Below are positions 1-8,566 of a stretch of 64,000 nucleotides of DNA, one piece after another. The stretch lies in the NCBI RefSeq assembly GCF_032773895.1, contig NZ_CP120416.1:3036001-3100000 (forward strand), read 5' to 3'. The DNA is from Teredinibacter sp. KSP-S5-2 (GTDB taxonomy: Bacteria; Pseudomonadota; Gammaproteobacteria; Pseudomonadales; Cellvibrionaceae). Within the stretch, counting starts at the first letter, position 1, and each line of letters begins with the position of its first letter. A model generated the notes under the pieces. It searched no databases. It saw nothing but the letters and a program-made list of their open reading frames with translations, and was not told the origin of the DNA. The translations under genes were made by a program, and so were the position numbers.

Positions 1-252
1 CAACTTATCCCGCCCCATAATTTCCAACTGGGCGCACAGCTCAGCAATCGGGTTAGCTCCAATATTCCGGCTGCTACCTTTTAAACCATGAGCCTCCTGG
101 CGAATACCTTCAAAATTGCTGTCAGCTACAGCCTCTTTCAACAATTCCATACGACGGCTACCATCTTCCAGGTAGGTTTGTATTAGCTGGCTGAATTTTT
201 CATCTAATAATTCTTTTAAACTATTTAACATATCGTGATCAACAGACGACAT
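1..252 (-). CDS. Hpt-domain phosphotransfer protein (partial, C-terminus off the left edge)
   Basis: This is the N-terminal part of a histidine phosphotransfer (Hpt) protein. The visible protein has the motif EAHGLKGSSRNIGA, with the phospho-accepting His in HxLKGSS as in HptB-type proteins. Two ATGs lie close together (258 and 252); GGGAG spaced about 8 nt away favours 252. It follows an RsbU-like response regulator by 12 bases, so the two are probably cotranscribed, and it likely relays phosphate to that regulator or from a hybrid kinase. The rest of the gene is outside the window. The identification as Hpt is firm; the partner is inferred from neighbourhood. Confidence 0.85.
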   Translation of the reverse strand, partial: MSSVDHDMLNSLKELLDEKFSQLIQTYLEDGSRRMELLKEAVADSNFEGIRQEAHGLKGSSRNIGANPIAELCAQLEIMGRDKL

Positions 253-264
253 GTGCATTTCTCC

Positions 265-2025
265 CTAGCTTTCATTTTCCCAGCGGAAATGGGCTTCGAT
301 ATCATTTCCCGGTGGATGAATAATGAGTTTCTCACAAATTGAGTCGATTAATGTTAGTCCGCGACCAAAATAATTCGGTTTTTCTTCAGGCGCATCCTCA
401 CCATGGTATCGAATGGGTTGAGCCTCCTGCTGCTTTCTGGACTCTCGAGCTTGAAAGTCAAAGCCTTCTCCCGAATCCTTCACACGAATAATAAGCAAAC
501 CACCATTAGCTTGATACTGGTGCGCCAAGGTAATGACCATATAGTCATCATGCAAGCTGTTCAGTTTTTTTCGTCGATCGTCATAATAAGCCACAAAACC
601 TTCCGGGCTTAGTTTCTGGTCTGACGTCATACCCAAAATACCGTGATCCAACGCATTATTAAACATCTCTGACATGACGGTATAAAGCATGGCGCTATGT
701 CGTCTAAGACCCGGGATCTCGGACAGAATATTCAACAGCAGCGGTAATGGGTCGTAATCCTTCAAGGAAGAAGACTCCACACGAAAATCCATCTTCCAAT
801 CTTTTAACTGTCCCTGCTTGGCTTTTTCGGAAATATCCTCATGCACCACCAAGTCCACTTCTTCCATGAGAATTTCGACCAGGGAAATGTCATCATTTTT
901 ATCGCTGGTGCCAATATGATTATGTACCTGACCAAGGATTTCATCGAACAGAATATCCTGTCCTTTACGACGCTCCATCAGCCGATGAAGTCGCTCCTCA
1001 CCAAACATTTCCCCTTTACCATTACGCGCTTCACAAATGCCGTCGGACCACATATAAAAGCGGTCCCCTTCTTCAAGGCGAATACGCTGGGTTTCGGCTT
1101 TGAACTCCCTATGAGATAGCACGCCCAAAGGTAAATGGCTGGACTGAATCTTTTCGTAATTATCAGTATCGGCACGATAGAGATAGCAATCAGGTAAACC
1201 ACCATTCCAGACACGTAATCGTTGCTTAGTAAAGTTCACATCAATACATGTGGCACAACAAAAGAAGCCAACGGGAAGAATCTGATTTAGCTTGGCATTA
1301 ATTTCACGCAGGATATCCGCCATCGAAAACCCTTTGCGTACCATGCCATAAAAAGTGGTTGCCAACGGCATTGAACCGATGGCCGCGGGTAAACCGTGTC
1401 CGGTGAAATCTCCCAATAACATGACAATACTGCCACTGGGACTAACCTCAGAAACCAGTACGTCTCCGTTGAACACCGCGAGGGGTGACATGTAATAACG
1501 AATATTACTGAGATCCAGGCAACCGCTGTGGGCAATTTTGTCGAAAACCTGTTTCGCTACACGCTGCTCTTGAATCAGGTGGCGGTTATTCGCCTCAATC
1601 TGGGATTTTTGTTCCGCCAACGTCTGGTGCATTTCACGCATGCGACTGAAGGCTTTAATTTTCGATTGAATAACAACCCGATTGTAGGGTTTAGAGGCAA
1701 AATCATCTCCGCCGGCTTCAAGACACTCAACCAACGACTCGTTATCAGATAAAGAGGTTAAAAAGACAATTGGAACCAATTCGCCAGCAGATATTTTGCG
1801 AATTTCACGAGCAGTATCCATCCCGCCCATATTCGGCATGAGTACATCCAGCAACACAATATCCGGGCGTTCTTTTTTATAGGCTTCGACAGCCTGAACG
1901 CCGTCTTCGACACTGATTGCAGTATGGCCAACCTGAGTCACGATTGACTCAAGAATCATTCTGTCGGGAGCAGAATCTTCCGCAATTAATATTTTTAGAT
2001 GTTTTTGGTTCGCAGCTTGAGCCAT
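265..2025 (-). CDS. Response regulator with PP2C/SpoIIE phosphatase and anti-sigma kinase domains (HsbR/RsbU-like)
   Basis: The protein has an N-terminal receiver domain (acidic pocket E16-D17, phospho-acceptor D60 in VLLDVLMP), a central SpoIIE/PP2C phosphatase domain (about 190-390; GDFTGHG and WSDGICEA metal-site motifs) and a C-terminal GHKL ATPase resembling RsbW (N-box EMFNNALDHG, G-boxes KDSGEGFD and FGRGLTLI). This three-part design matches HsbR of Pseudomonas, which can both phosphorylate and dephosphorylate a STAS partner. The gene for such a partner lies immediately upstream (2075-2383). The start ATG at 2025 begins MAQAAN; a GTG six codons upstream (2043) is possible. A 9-bp hairpin precedes the ATG and covers the only G-rich ribosome site. 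Confidence 0.88.
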   Translation of the reverse strand: MAQAANQKHLKILIAEDSAPDRMILESIVTQVGHTAISVEDGVQAVEAYKKERPDIVLLDVLMPNMGGMDTAREIRKISAGELVPIVFLTSLSDNESLVECLEAGGDDFASKPYNRVVIQSKIKAFSRMREMHQTLAEQKSQIEANNRHLIQEQRVAKQVFDKIAHSGCLDLSNIRYYMSPLAVFNGDVLVSEVSPSGSIVMLLGDFTGHGLPAAIGSMPLATTFYGMVRKGFSMADILREINAKLNQILPVGFFCCATCIDVNFTKQRLRVWNGGLPDCYLYRADTDNYEKIQSSHLPLGVLSHREFKAETQRIRLEEGDRFYMWSDGICEARNGKGEMFGEERLHRLMERRKGQDILFDEILGQVHNHIGTSDKNDDISLVEILMEEVDLVVHEDISEKAKQGQLKDWKMDFRVESSSLKDYDPLPLLLNILSEIPGLRRHSAMLYTVMSEMFNNALDHGILGMTSDQKLSPEGFVAYYDDRRKKLNSLHDDYMVITLAHQYQANGGLLIIRVKDSGEGFDFQARESRKQQEAQPIRYHGEDAPEEKPNYFGRGLTLIDSICEKLIIHPPGNDIEAHFRWENES

Positions 2026-2032
2026 GAAGACT

Positions 2033-2055
2033 GATATCCCCACAGAGGGGATATC
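2033..2055 (-). promoter_or_regulatory. Hairpin over the ribosome-binding region of the PP2C response regulator
   Basis: On the minus strand GATATCCCC, a 5-nt loop and GGGGATATC form a perfect 9-bp stem. The 3' arm carries the only Shine-Dalgarno-like GGGGA before ATG 2025. It lies between the STAS stop and the regulator start, with no T-run, so it looks more like a translational control element than a terminator. Function is inferred. Confidence 0.4.
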
Positions 2056-2074
2056 CTCTGATCCTTAGCGATAA

Positions 2075-2383
2075 TTACTCAATCGTAAATAATTGTTCGA
2101 AACTCGAAATAGCAAATATTTTGCGAACTTCCGGCGAGCAATTGGATATCGTGATGTTAGCTTGATCACCGCCAGCGAAATCTCGAAGCACCAGAAGCAT
2201 CCCCAAAGCAGAGCTGTCGAGATGGATAGTGTCTTCCAAATCCACTACATAACGCTGTATTTCACTTGGGTCGGTATCTTCATAGCTTTTGCGGAATTCG
2301 TCCAGGGATGATGCATCAAATCTTCCGTCAATGGAAATGGTTAATAGCTCACCACCTTCTGAAACTTGAGACTTAATTGCCAT
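2075..2383 (-). CDS. STAS-domain anti-sigma factor antagonist (HsbA-like)
   Basis: This is a single STAS domain of 102 residues, the usual size for SpoIIAA/RsbV/HsbA proteins. The phosphorylation-loop motif HLDSSALGML is present, with S58 in the position of the regulatory serine. The downstream response regulator carries both a kinase-like and a PP2C domain, so a phospho-switch acting on this serine is the natural reading. In Pseudomonas the equivalent trio (STAS, regulator, Hpt) follows fliJ; here a whole chemosensory operon lies between. Family assignment is firm and the role in swimming or biofilm choice is inferred from relatives. Confidence 0.88.
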   Translation of the reverse strand: MAIKSQVSEGGELLTISIDGRFDASSLDEFRKSYEDTDPSEIQRYVVDLEDTIHLDSSALGMLLVLRDFAGGDQANITISNCSPEVRKIFAISSFEQLFTIE

Positions 2384-2525
2384 ACTTCCTCTCTCGTAAG
2401 CTGTTTTTTTAATCGATTTGGCAAAGTAATCTTGGATAATGCGCCAGACTTTCTAAGCATAGCTTAATTTTATTTGAAACGAGACATTAATCTTTGTTCC
2501 AAACCCGTTAATATAACAAAAATTC

Positions 2526-3587
2526 CTATTGAAATCCTTTCGTGATGATGTATTTCGGTATCTGAGAGAGCGCCAAAACTTTATCTGCTGCTCCCAGCTT
2601 TACCGCACTTCCCGGCATCCCCCACACCACACTGGTATTTTCATCTTGTGCGACAGTGGTTGCTCCGGTTTGTCGCATACGTAATAACGCTTCAGCACCA
2701 TCGGCGCCCATTCCCGTTAGAATGATTCCCATTGAGGAAGCACCCGCTTCCTGCGTCACCGAATCGAACAAAACCTCGACGGATGGTTTATGCCGATTAA
2801 CCGGAGCCCCGTCATCCAGTAAACAAATATAGCCCGAACCCTGTCGTTTTATTTTTAAGTGCGCATCACCAGGAGCAATATAGACGCAACCACGTTCAAT
2901 TGCCTGTTTATGGCTGGCTTCATACACGCGCATTGCGGACATTTTATCCACACGCTGAGCAAAAGATGTACTGAAAACTGCAGGAATGTGTTGAGCCACC
3001 ACGACGGGAGGAGAATCTTCAGGTAAAGACACAATGACATCTTTAATTGCTTCCGTACCACCAGTTGAAGCGCCAATAGCACAAATAAAACCAGGCCGCA
3101 GTGTGCCGTTTTTAGCCACAGAATTTAATTGAGGTTGCGGCGAAACAGGGTGCTGCCCCTCATTAGCAATCACATTGGCAGAAGAAGCCGCAACCACTTT
3201 TTCGATAATCGTTTCTTTATATTTTTCCAGCGCGCCATGGCCCTGATCTTGTGGTTTACCAATAAAGTCCACGGCTCCGAGAGAAAGTGCTTCAAGTGTC
3301 GCAGGTGCTCCGTCATGGGTCAGGGTGGAAATCATTACCACCGGCATTGGCCGCAGACGCATTAAATTTTTTAAAAATTCAATGCCATTCATTCGTGGCA
3401 TTTCAATATCCAAAGTAATTACATCTGGATTGTATTTTTTAATCTGCTCCCTTGCATCATAGGGGTCTACCGCAGCACCTACGACAAGTATGCGCGAGTC
3501 AGAAGAGAGTATTTCTGTCAATACGGACCGAATAACGGCCGAATCATCGACAATAAGTACTTTTATTTTATTTCTAAAGCTACTCAT
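2526..3587 (-). CDS. cheB: CheB, chemoreceptor glutamate methylesterase/deamidase
   Basis: CheB removes methyl groups from chemoreceptor glutamates and deamidates glutamines. The N-terminal receiver has D12-D13 and phospho-acceptor D60; the C-terminal methylesterase domain shows the catalytic triad S174 (GASTGG), H200 (AQHIPAVF) and D296 (GMGADGAE). Length (353 aa) is standard. It is the last gene of the chemosensory run cheA-cheW-mcp-cheR-cheD-cheB, 29 bases after cheD. Phosphorylation by the CheA encoded upstream is expected. A 142-base gap separates it from the STAS gene. Confidence 0.96.
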   Translation of the reverse strand: MSSFRNKIKVLIVDDSAVIRSVLTEILSSDSRILVVGAAVDPYDAREQIKKYNPDVITLDIEMPRMNGIEFLKNLMRLRPMPVVMISTLTHDGAPATLEALSLGAVDFIGKPQDQGHGALEKYKETIIEKVVAASSANVIANEGQHPVSPQPQLNSVAKNGTLRPGFICAIGASTGGTEAIKDVIVSLPEDSPPVVVAQHIPAVFSTSFAQRVDKMSAMRVYEASHKQAIERGCVYIAPGDAHLKIKRQGSGYICLLDDGAPVNRHKPSVEVLFDSVTQEAGASSMGIILTGMGADGAEALLRMRQTGATTVAQDENTSVVWGMPGSAVKLGAADKVLALSQIPKYIITKGFQ

Positions 3588-3616
3588 AAATCTTTATCCG
3601 GCACGGTTCACGTTCA

Positions 3617-4255
3617 CTAAAAAAGCTCAACATCACCCGATTTAGGTTTCTTCGACATTTTATCCAAGTAAGCTTTTTCGCGTTTTTGAATAGTGTCATT
3701 TTGCATAGTACGGAGACGCTTTAATTTTACCGCCCCTGTATCGGGGAAGTACAAAACCTTTCTGGGCGATTCTCCCCCTAAATCCTTTGCGACGATTTTC
3801 AGACAGTCCCGATCCAGATAGTCCAATACAAATTCAATGTTTCTGCGGCCAACGTCAATATTCGTCATACTGGACAAAACCCGTCCGCCACCAAACACTT
3901 TGACCTCTAACCTATCTCTGCGCCCACCCAGTTTAATAATGGTATTAATTAAATACTCCATCGCCCAGTTGCCATAACACAATTCAGCATTCACAACGCT
4001 TGGACGATTAACCTTATGAGAATCTGAACTTTGGACAGGTAGCATGAAATGGTTCATCCCACCCACACCAATTTTGGCGTCTCGCACACAGGCTGCCACA
4101 CAGGAACCCAAAACAGTACCAATGATTTCTCCATGAGCACTCACGTAGCATTCCCCCGGCAAAATTTTTGCCGCCGGCATATCCATTCTGCGATCCCAAT
4201 AGCGGTTCACATGCTCAAAGCCCGCTATAACAGGAGGAAAAAGCTTTGCGTTCAT
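3617..4255 (-). CDS. cheD: CheD, chemoreceptor glutamine deamidase
   Basis: CheD deamidates specific receptor glutamines and tunes receptor adaptation. The protein carries the catalytic Cys in LGSCVAACVRD (C52) and the downstream catalytic His in GGMNHFMLP (H69). At 212 aa it is near the upper end of the family, with a longer C-terminal basic tail ending SGDVELF. It lies between cheR and cheB, a common arrangement. The start ATG at 4255 is followed by MNAKLF; the conserved domain begins near residue 30, so an internal start is possible but not needed. Confidence 0.95.
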   Translation of the reverse strand: MNAKLFPPVIAGFEHVNRYWDRRMDMPAAKILPGECYVSAHGEIIGTVLGSCVAACVRDAKIGVGGMNHFMLPVQSSDSHKVNRPSVVNAELCYGNWAMEYLINTIIKLGGRRDRLEVKVFGGGRVLSSMTNIDVGRRNIEFVLDYLDRDCLKIVAKDLGGESPRKVLYFPDTGAVKLKRLRTMQNDTIQKREKAYLDKMSKKPKSGDVELF

Positions 4256-4302
4256 TGTTCCATTCTTCTCACCAAACCTGGCAACTGTCAGTTTGCAAAC
4301 TG

Positions 4303-5151
4303 TTAAATAATTCTCTGATACATTGTCCGTCCCAAAGAATCAAAACGGTTACTGACTTTATGCAGGTTTTCGCTGTGTCCAATAAATAAATAACCGTCAC
4401 TTTTCAGAATAGTCGCATATCGATCAAATAACCTTCTTTGCGTTTCTGCATTAAAATAAATCACCACATTCCGACAAAATATCACGTCAAAAGGGCCTTT
4501 CATCGGCCAGTCGTGCATCAGGTTAAGTTTTTTAAAAGTAATTAACCCACGAACGTTTTCCTTAACCCGAACATATTCATGCCGTTTATCTGTAGCGAGA
4601 AACTTGCGATAAGTATCGGGAATATTTTCCGCTCTATCGCGGAGGTAGACGCCCTCTTTTCCTGACTGTACGACATTGGAGTCCAAGTCTGTTGCCAGAA
4701 CTTTCACATCCCAACTGTTTAACGCGGCACAGTCCTTTAACACCATTGCGATTGAGTATGGCTCTTCACCGGTTGAACATCCCGCCGACCAAATACGAAT
4801 TCGCCTTTCTTTGGCATTACGTTTAATTAGATTTGGAAGAACCGTTGAACGTAAATATTCGAAATGGTGGTTTTCTCGAAAGAACGACGTTAAATTGGTT
4901 GTTATCGCATTGATAAATTCTACCGACTCAACTTCATTATCCTGAGAGATAATTTGAAGATATTCAGCAAAGCTGTTCAAGCCTAAACGGCGTAGACGCC
5001 TTGCTAAACGTCCGTAGATCATATTCTTTTTATGATGAGACAGGCTAATTCCTGTTCTCGTGTATGCGATGTTCTGAATTTCCTTAAAGTCCTTATCGGT
5101 CATCGGAAATTCACGGTCAGAGAAATCATCAATTGCTTTCAATGAATGCAC
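4303..5151 (-). CDS. cheR: CheR, chemoreceptor protein-glutamate O-methyltransferase
   Basis: CheR methylates chemoreceptor glutamates using S-adenosylmethionine. It has the all-alpha N-terminal domain (about 15-85), the TSFFRE motif and the SAM-binding motif WSAGCSTGEEPYS (121-133), then FCRNVVIYF typical of the family. It follows the MCP gene by 36 bases. That MCP ends in EWEEF, which resembles the pentapeptide to which some CheR proteins dock, so receptor and enzyme may be matched. The start at 5151 (MHSLKA) is acceptable; a later Met at residue 17 (MTDKDF) is an alternative. Confidence 0.96.
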   Translation of the reverse strand: MHSLKAIDDFSDREFPMTDKDFKEIQNIAYTRTGISLSHHKKNMIYGRLARRLRRLGLNSFAEYLQIISQDNEVESVEFINAITTNLTSFFRENHHFEYLRSTVLPNLIKRNAKERRIRIWSAGCSTGEEPYSIAMVLKDCAALNSWDVKVLATDLDSNVVQSGKEGVYLRDRAENIPDTYRKFLATDKRHEYVRVKENVRGLITFKKLNLMHDWPMKGPFDVIFCRNVVIYFNAETQRRLFDRYATILKSDGYLFIGHSENLHKVSNRFDSLGRTMYQRII

Positions 5152-5187
5152 CTATCCCAACACATTGCCGTTATTAAAATGTCTGAA

Positions 5188-7929
5188 CTAAAACTCCTCC
5201 CATTCATCATCGCTGTCATAGCCTCCACCCGAACTATCCGAGGCAGGTCGACTACCACCACTTGAGTAGGTTTTCAGTTCTGCTACCGGTGCACTGTCTG
5301 TGTAATCTGAGGGAATACCAGCAGTAGAGAAAAAGGCTACGATATCGTTCATATTTTTTGCCTGATCCGCCATAGCTTCGCCCGCGGCGGAAGCCTCCTC
5401 CACTAACGCCGCATTTTGTTGCGTCATCTCATCCATTTGCGATACCGCGGTATTTACCTGTTCGATTCCAGATGTCTGCTCCCGTGCAGCGTCGGCAATT
5501 TCCTGCATCATACTGGTCACGTTTTCAACGGCGGAAACAATTTCTGCCAGTGTTTTACCTGACTCGTTAACCAGTGCAGCACCATCTTCAACCTTGGTCA
5601 CACTATCTCGAATTAAATCTTTAATTTCTTTCGCTGCCGCTGCAGACCGTTGCGCCAGATTACGCACTTCACCAGCGACAACCGCAAATCCGCGACCTTG
5701 TTCACCTGCTCTAGCTGCTTCCACTGCCGCGTTCAAAGCCAGTAGATTGGTTTGGAATGCAATTTCATCAATCACACCAATAATGTCGCTGATTTTTTTG
5801 CTCGACTCGTTAATTTCAGACATGGCGGACACAGCATCACTAACCACACTTCCACCTTCCTGAGCCTTTTTCTGTGCTTCACGCGCCAAACTATTTGCCT
5901 GAATCGCATTATCAGCACTTTGTTTTACCGCCGATGTCATTTCTTCCATACTGGACGCAGTTTCTTCCAAAGACGAAGCCTGCTCCTCAGTGCGCTGACT
6001 CAAATCCGCATTACCCTGTGCAATTTCATTTGCCCCGGAAGAAATCGCACCGGATGCATTTCTAATTTTGGTAATAACATCCGTTAATTTATCGGCCGTT
6101 GCATTGGCATCATCTTTTAACTGGCCAAAGGCACCTTCATAATCGCGGGTAATTCTTTCGGATAAATCCCCTCTTGCCATAGCGCCAAGCATACGTAAAA
6201 CATCGTTCATGGCCACTTCGACAGTACTGACCAGTTGATTCAACCCTTTGCTTAGATTTAGGAAAAACCCTTCTTTAGCATCCAGGGAAACCTGCTTGCT
6301 GAAATCTCCTGCGCTGGCAGCATCAACCATCACATCAATTTCTCGCTCAATGGCCAACTCAGCTGTTCTATCAGCCCATTCAACAACGGTTCCTATACGT
6401 GTTCCTCCATGAAAAACAGGATTAGCAATTACCGTAAAACTTCTCCCGCCAGCTTGTGCCTTACCATAATAAGCTTGTTTTAAATCTTTTAATAAATTTC
6501 GTTGATGCTGAGGGTCCTTATGGAAAACATCAATATTTTTACCCACAAGATTATTACTATCAAAATTGGGTAGATCCTTTTTAATATCCGATTCCGCCTT
6601 GCGCATCATGCTCGTTACCGCTTCATTCATATACACGATATTGGCATCCGAATCGGCGATCATTACGTTAGTGGTTACCGAGTCCAGTGCCAACTTAACT
6701 CGTGCATTTTCCTGAGCAACTTCCTGCTCTTCTGCTTCCTTGGCAAGTCGTTCAGTTTTATCATTCCACTCAACTACAGTTCCCAAACGGACACCGGCTG
6801 ATGAGTATATGGGCGTGGCGATTAAGCCAAACGTTAATCCAGCCAGTTTAATGTCCGTCGAATACGGTTGTTTTATATTTTTCAGAAGATCTCGTTGATG
6901 GCTCGAGTTTGCATGAAAATCATCAACACATGAGCCAACCAGTTTACTGACCTTAAAGTTTGGTAGAGCAGTCTGAATAGACTCCTCGCGGTCGGAAAGC
7001 ATTTTTGTAACAGCATCATTAATATAGATAATATTTAAATCGTCGTCAGCAAGCATGACACAGGTATCGCACACATCGAGAGCCTGTTTAATTCTCAGGT
7101 TCTCTGCCTCTTCCTTGGCCCGTTTGTTTTCAGCGGCCAACTCATCCGTCTTATCTTTCCATTCAACCAGAGTTCCCAAACGGGTGCCTTTTCCATCGAT
7201 CCAGGGCGAAGCAATAAGACCAAAAGTCAAATTACCGACGTGGATATCGGTTTGATAGGGTTCAGTCAGATTACCAAGCAATTCTCTCTGATGGCTCGCA
7301 TTTTTATGGAATCGATCAACACTCTGCCCAATCAGTTTATCAACCGAAAAATCACCCAAACTCTGGTTCAGAACGACTTCATTTTCCTTAAGCATGGCTG
7401 TTACAGTGTCGTTCATGTAAACAATATTTAGGTCGTTATCCGCCAACATAACGTTAGCCTGACAAAGCTTTAACGCATTGGCTAAACTTGCAGACTTTCT
7501 ATTTTCTTCCTCTTCCTGTTTCCGTGCGGTAATATCTGTTGCCAACGCCAGAATTCGATATGGTTTACCCTGACCATCAAGCAGAGGGGTATAATTGGCA
7601 TGCAGCCATACTGTTTTTTTGTAATTACCTTCGTAACGAAACTCCGTTATTTGATTTTCGCCACGTAGCAATGCACTCCAAAAATGACGAAACTCTTCAC
7701 TTTCACGAACGGTTTCATCGTAAAGCATACTATGGTGCCTACCAGCAACATCCTGCAAACTGTATCCCATAATATCCAGGAAAACCTGGTTCGCGGTAAT
7801 CACATTACCATTAAGATCCAGTTCCATCACAGCTTGCGTTCTTAGCACTGCCATATATTTATCAGTAACTTCCTTACAACTCTCCCCGCCGAGTCCAAAG
7901 AGTTTAAGTAGACTGCTCATAGTAACCAC
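5188..7929 (-). CDS. Soluble methyl-accepting chemotaxis protein with four PAS-type sensor modules
   Basis: A 913-residue chemoreceptor without a convincing transmembrane segment, so probably cytoplasmic. A PAS domain (about 20-135) is followed by three successive similar PAS-like modules, each beginning VMLAD or VMIAD with NIVYMN (about 150-265, 280-395, 405-520), suggesting internal duplication and possibly flavin or haem sensing. A HAMP-like segment (about 530-640) leads to the MCP signalling hairpin, with the conserved tip around [18 protein letters not shown]. The C-terminus is Ser/Gly-rich and ends EWEEF, fitting the xWxxF tether that binds CheR/CheB. It sits between cheW and cheR. The ligand cannot be read from the sequence. 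Confidence 0.92.
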   Translation of the reverse strand: MVTMSSLLKLFGLGGESCKEVTDKYMAVLRTQAVMELDLNGNVITANQVFLDIMGYSLQDVAGRHHSMLYDETVRESEEFRHFWSALLRGENQITEFRYEGNYKKTVWLHANYTPLLDGQGKPYRILALATDITARKQEEEENRKSASLANALKLCQANVMLADNDLNIVYMNDTVTAMLKENEVVLNQSLGDFSVDKLIGQSVDRFHKNASHQRELLGNLTEPYQTDIHVGNLTFGLIASPWIDGKGTRLGTLVEWKDKTDELAAENKRAKEEAENLRIKQALDVCDTCVMLADDDLNIIYINDAVTKMLSDREESIQTALPNFKVSKLVGSCVDDFHANSSHQRDLLKNIKQPYSTDIKLAGLTFGLIATPIYSSAGVRLGTVVEWNDKTERLAKEAEEQEVAQENARVKLALDSVTTNVMIADSDANIVYMNEAVTSMMRKAESDIKKDLPNFDSNNLVGKNIDVFHKDPQHQRNLLKDLKQAYYGKAQAGGRSFTVIANPVFHGGTRIGTVVEWADRTAELAIEREIDVMVDAASAGDFSKQVSLDAKEGFFLNLSKGLNQLVSTVEVAMNDVLRMLGAMARGDLSERITRDYEGAFGQLKDDANATADKLTDVITKIRNASGAISSGANEIAQGNADLSQRTEEQASSLEETASSMEEMTSAVKQSADNAIQANSLAREAQKKAQEGGSVVSDAVSAMSEINESSKKISDIIGVIDEIAFQTNLLALNAAVEAARAGEQGRGFAVVAGEVRNLAQRSAAAAKEIKDLIRDSVTKVEDGAALVNESGKTLAEIVSAVENVTSMMQEIADAAREQTSGIEQVNTAVSQMDEMTQQNAALVEEASAAGEAMADQAKNMNDIVAFFSTAGIPSDYTDSAPVAELKTYSSGGSRPASDSSGGGYDSDDEWEEF

Positions 7930-7974
7930 CTATTATTTTTCCTTGAATTATCGCTTTATTTTTTTCGCAATAGT

Positions 7975-8538
7975 TTAGTTGATAGATTCGGCAGATAGCT
8001 TATCTGCAATACTGGAGAGGTTTGGAATATCATCCAAGGTTAAGAGCTTATCGATATCGAGAAGTATCACCATCTTCTCATCGACATTAACTAAGCCTCG
8101 AATAAAATCGGTATTGACTGCATTACCCAAATCTGGAGCTGAGCGCATGTCATTCTCTGACAGGGAATACACATCGGAAACCGCATCGACAACAATCCCC
8201 ATAGTTCGACTCCCGTCACTGGTTTGAACTTTCAAAACAATCACTACAGTCACTGGCGTGTATTCGATGCCATTTAAACCAAAGCACTGACGCAAATCGA
8301 TAATAGGCACAATGGTTCCACGCAAATTAATTACACCTTTAATATGGGGAGGCGCATTAGGTAAAGGTGTTGCAGATTCCCAACCGCGAATTTCCTGAAC
8401 ACATAAAATATCCACACCATATTCTTCATTGGCCATGATAAAAGTGAGATATTGATTATTCGTGCTTTTTCCTGCTTCGGGAGTTTCACCCACTTGCATA
8501 ACCGCACTTTCTACCGAAACAGATTGTTGAGTTTGCAT
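7975..8538 (-). CDS. cheW: CheW coupling protein
   Basis: CheW links receptor tips to CheA. The 187-residue protein has the full CheW fold (about 25-170), with YLTFIMANEEYGVDI near the start and the conserved GVINLRGTIVPIIDLR strand pair. The family is normally 150-180 aa; the extra length is short extensions at both ends. It lies directly between cheA and the MCP gene (28 and 45 bases), consistent with one array-forming operon. Confidence 0.95.
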   Translation of the reverse strand: MQTQQSVSVESAVMQVGETPEAGKSTNNQYLTFIMANEEYGVDILCVQEIRGWESATPLPNAPPHIKGVINLRGTIVPIIDLRQCFGLNGIEYTPVTVVIVLKVQTSDGSRTMGIVVDAVSDVYSLSENDMRSAPDLGNAVNTDFIRGLVNVDEKMVILLDIDKLLTLDDIPNLSSIADKLSAESIN

Positions 8539-8566
8539 AATTTTCCTCCGACTTAGATTAAAGTCG

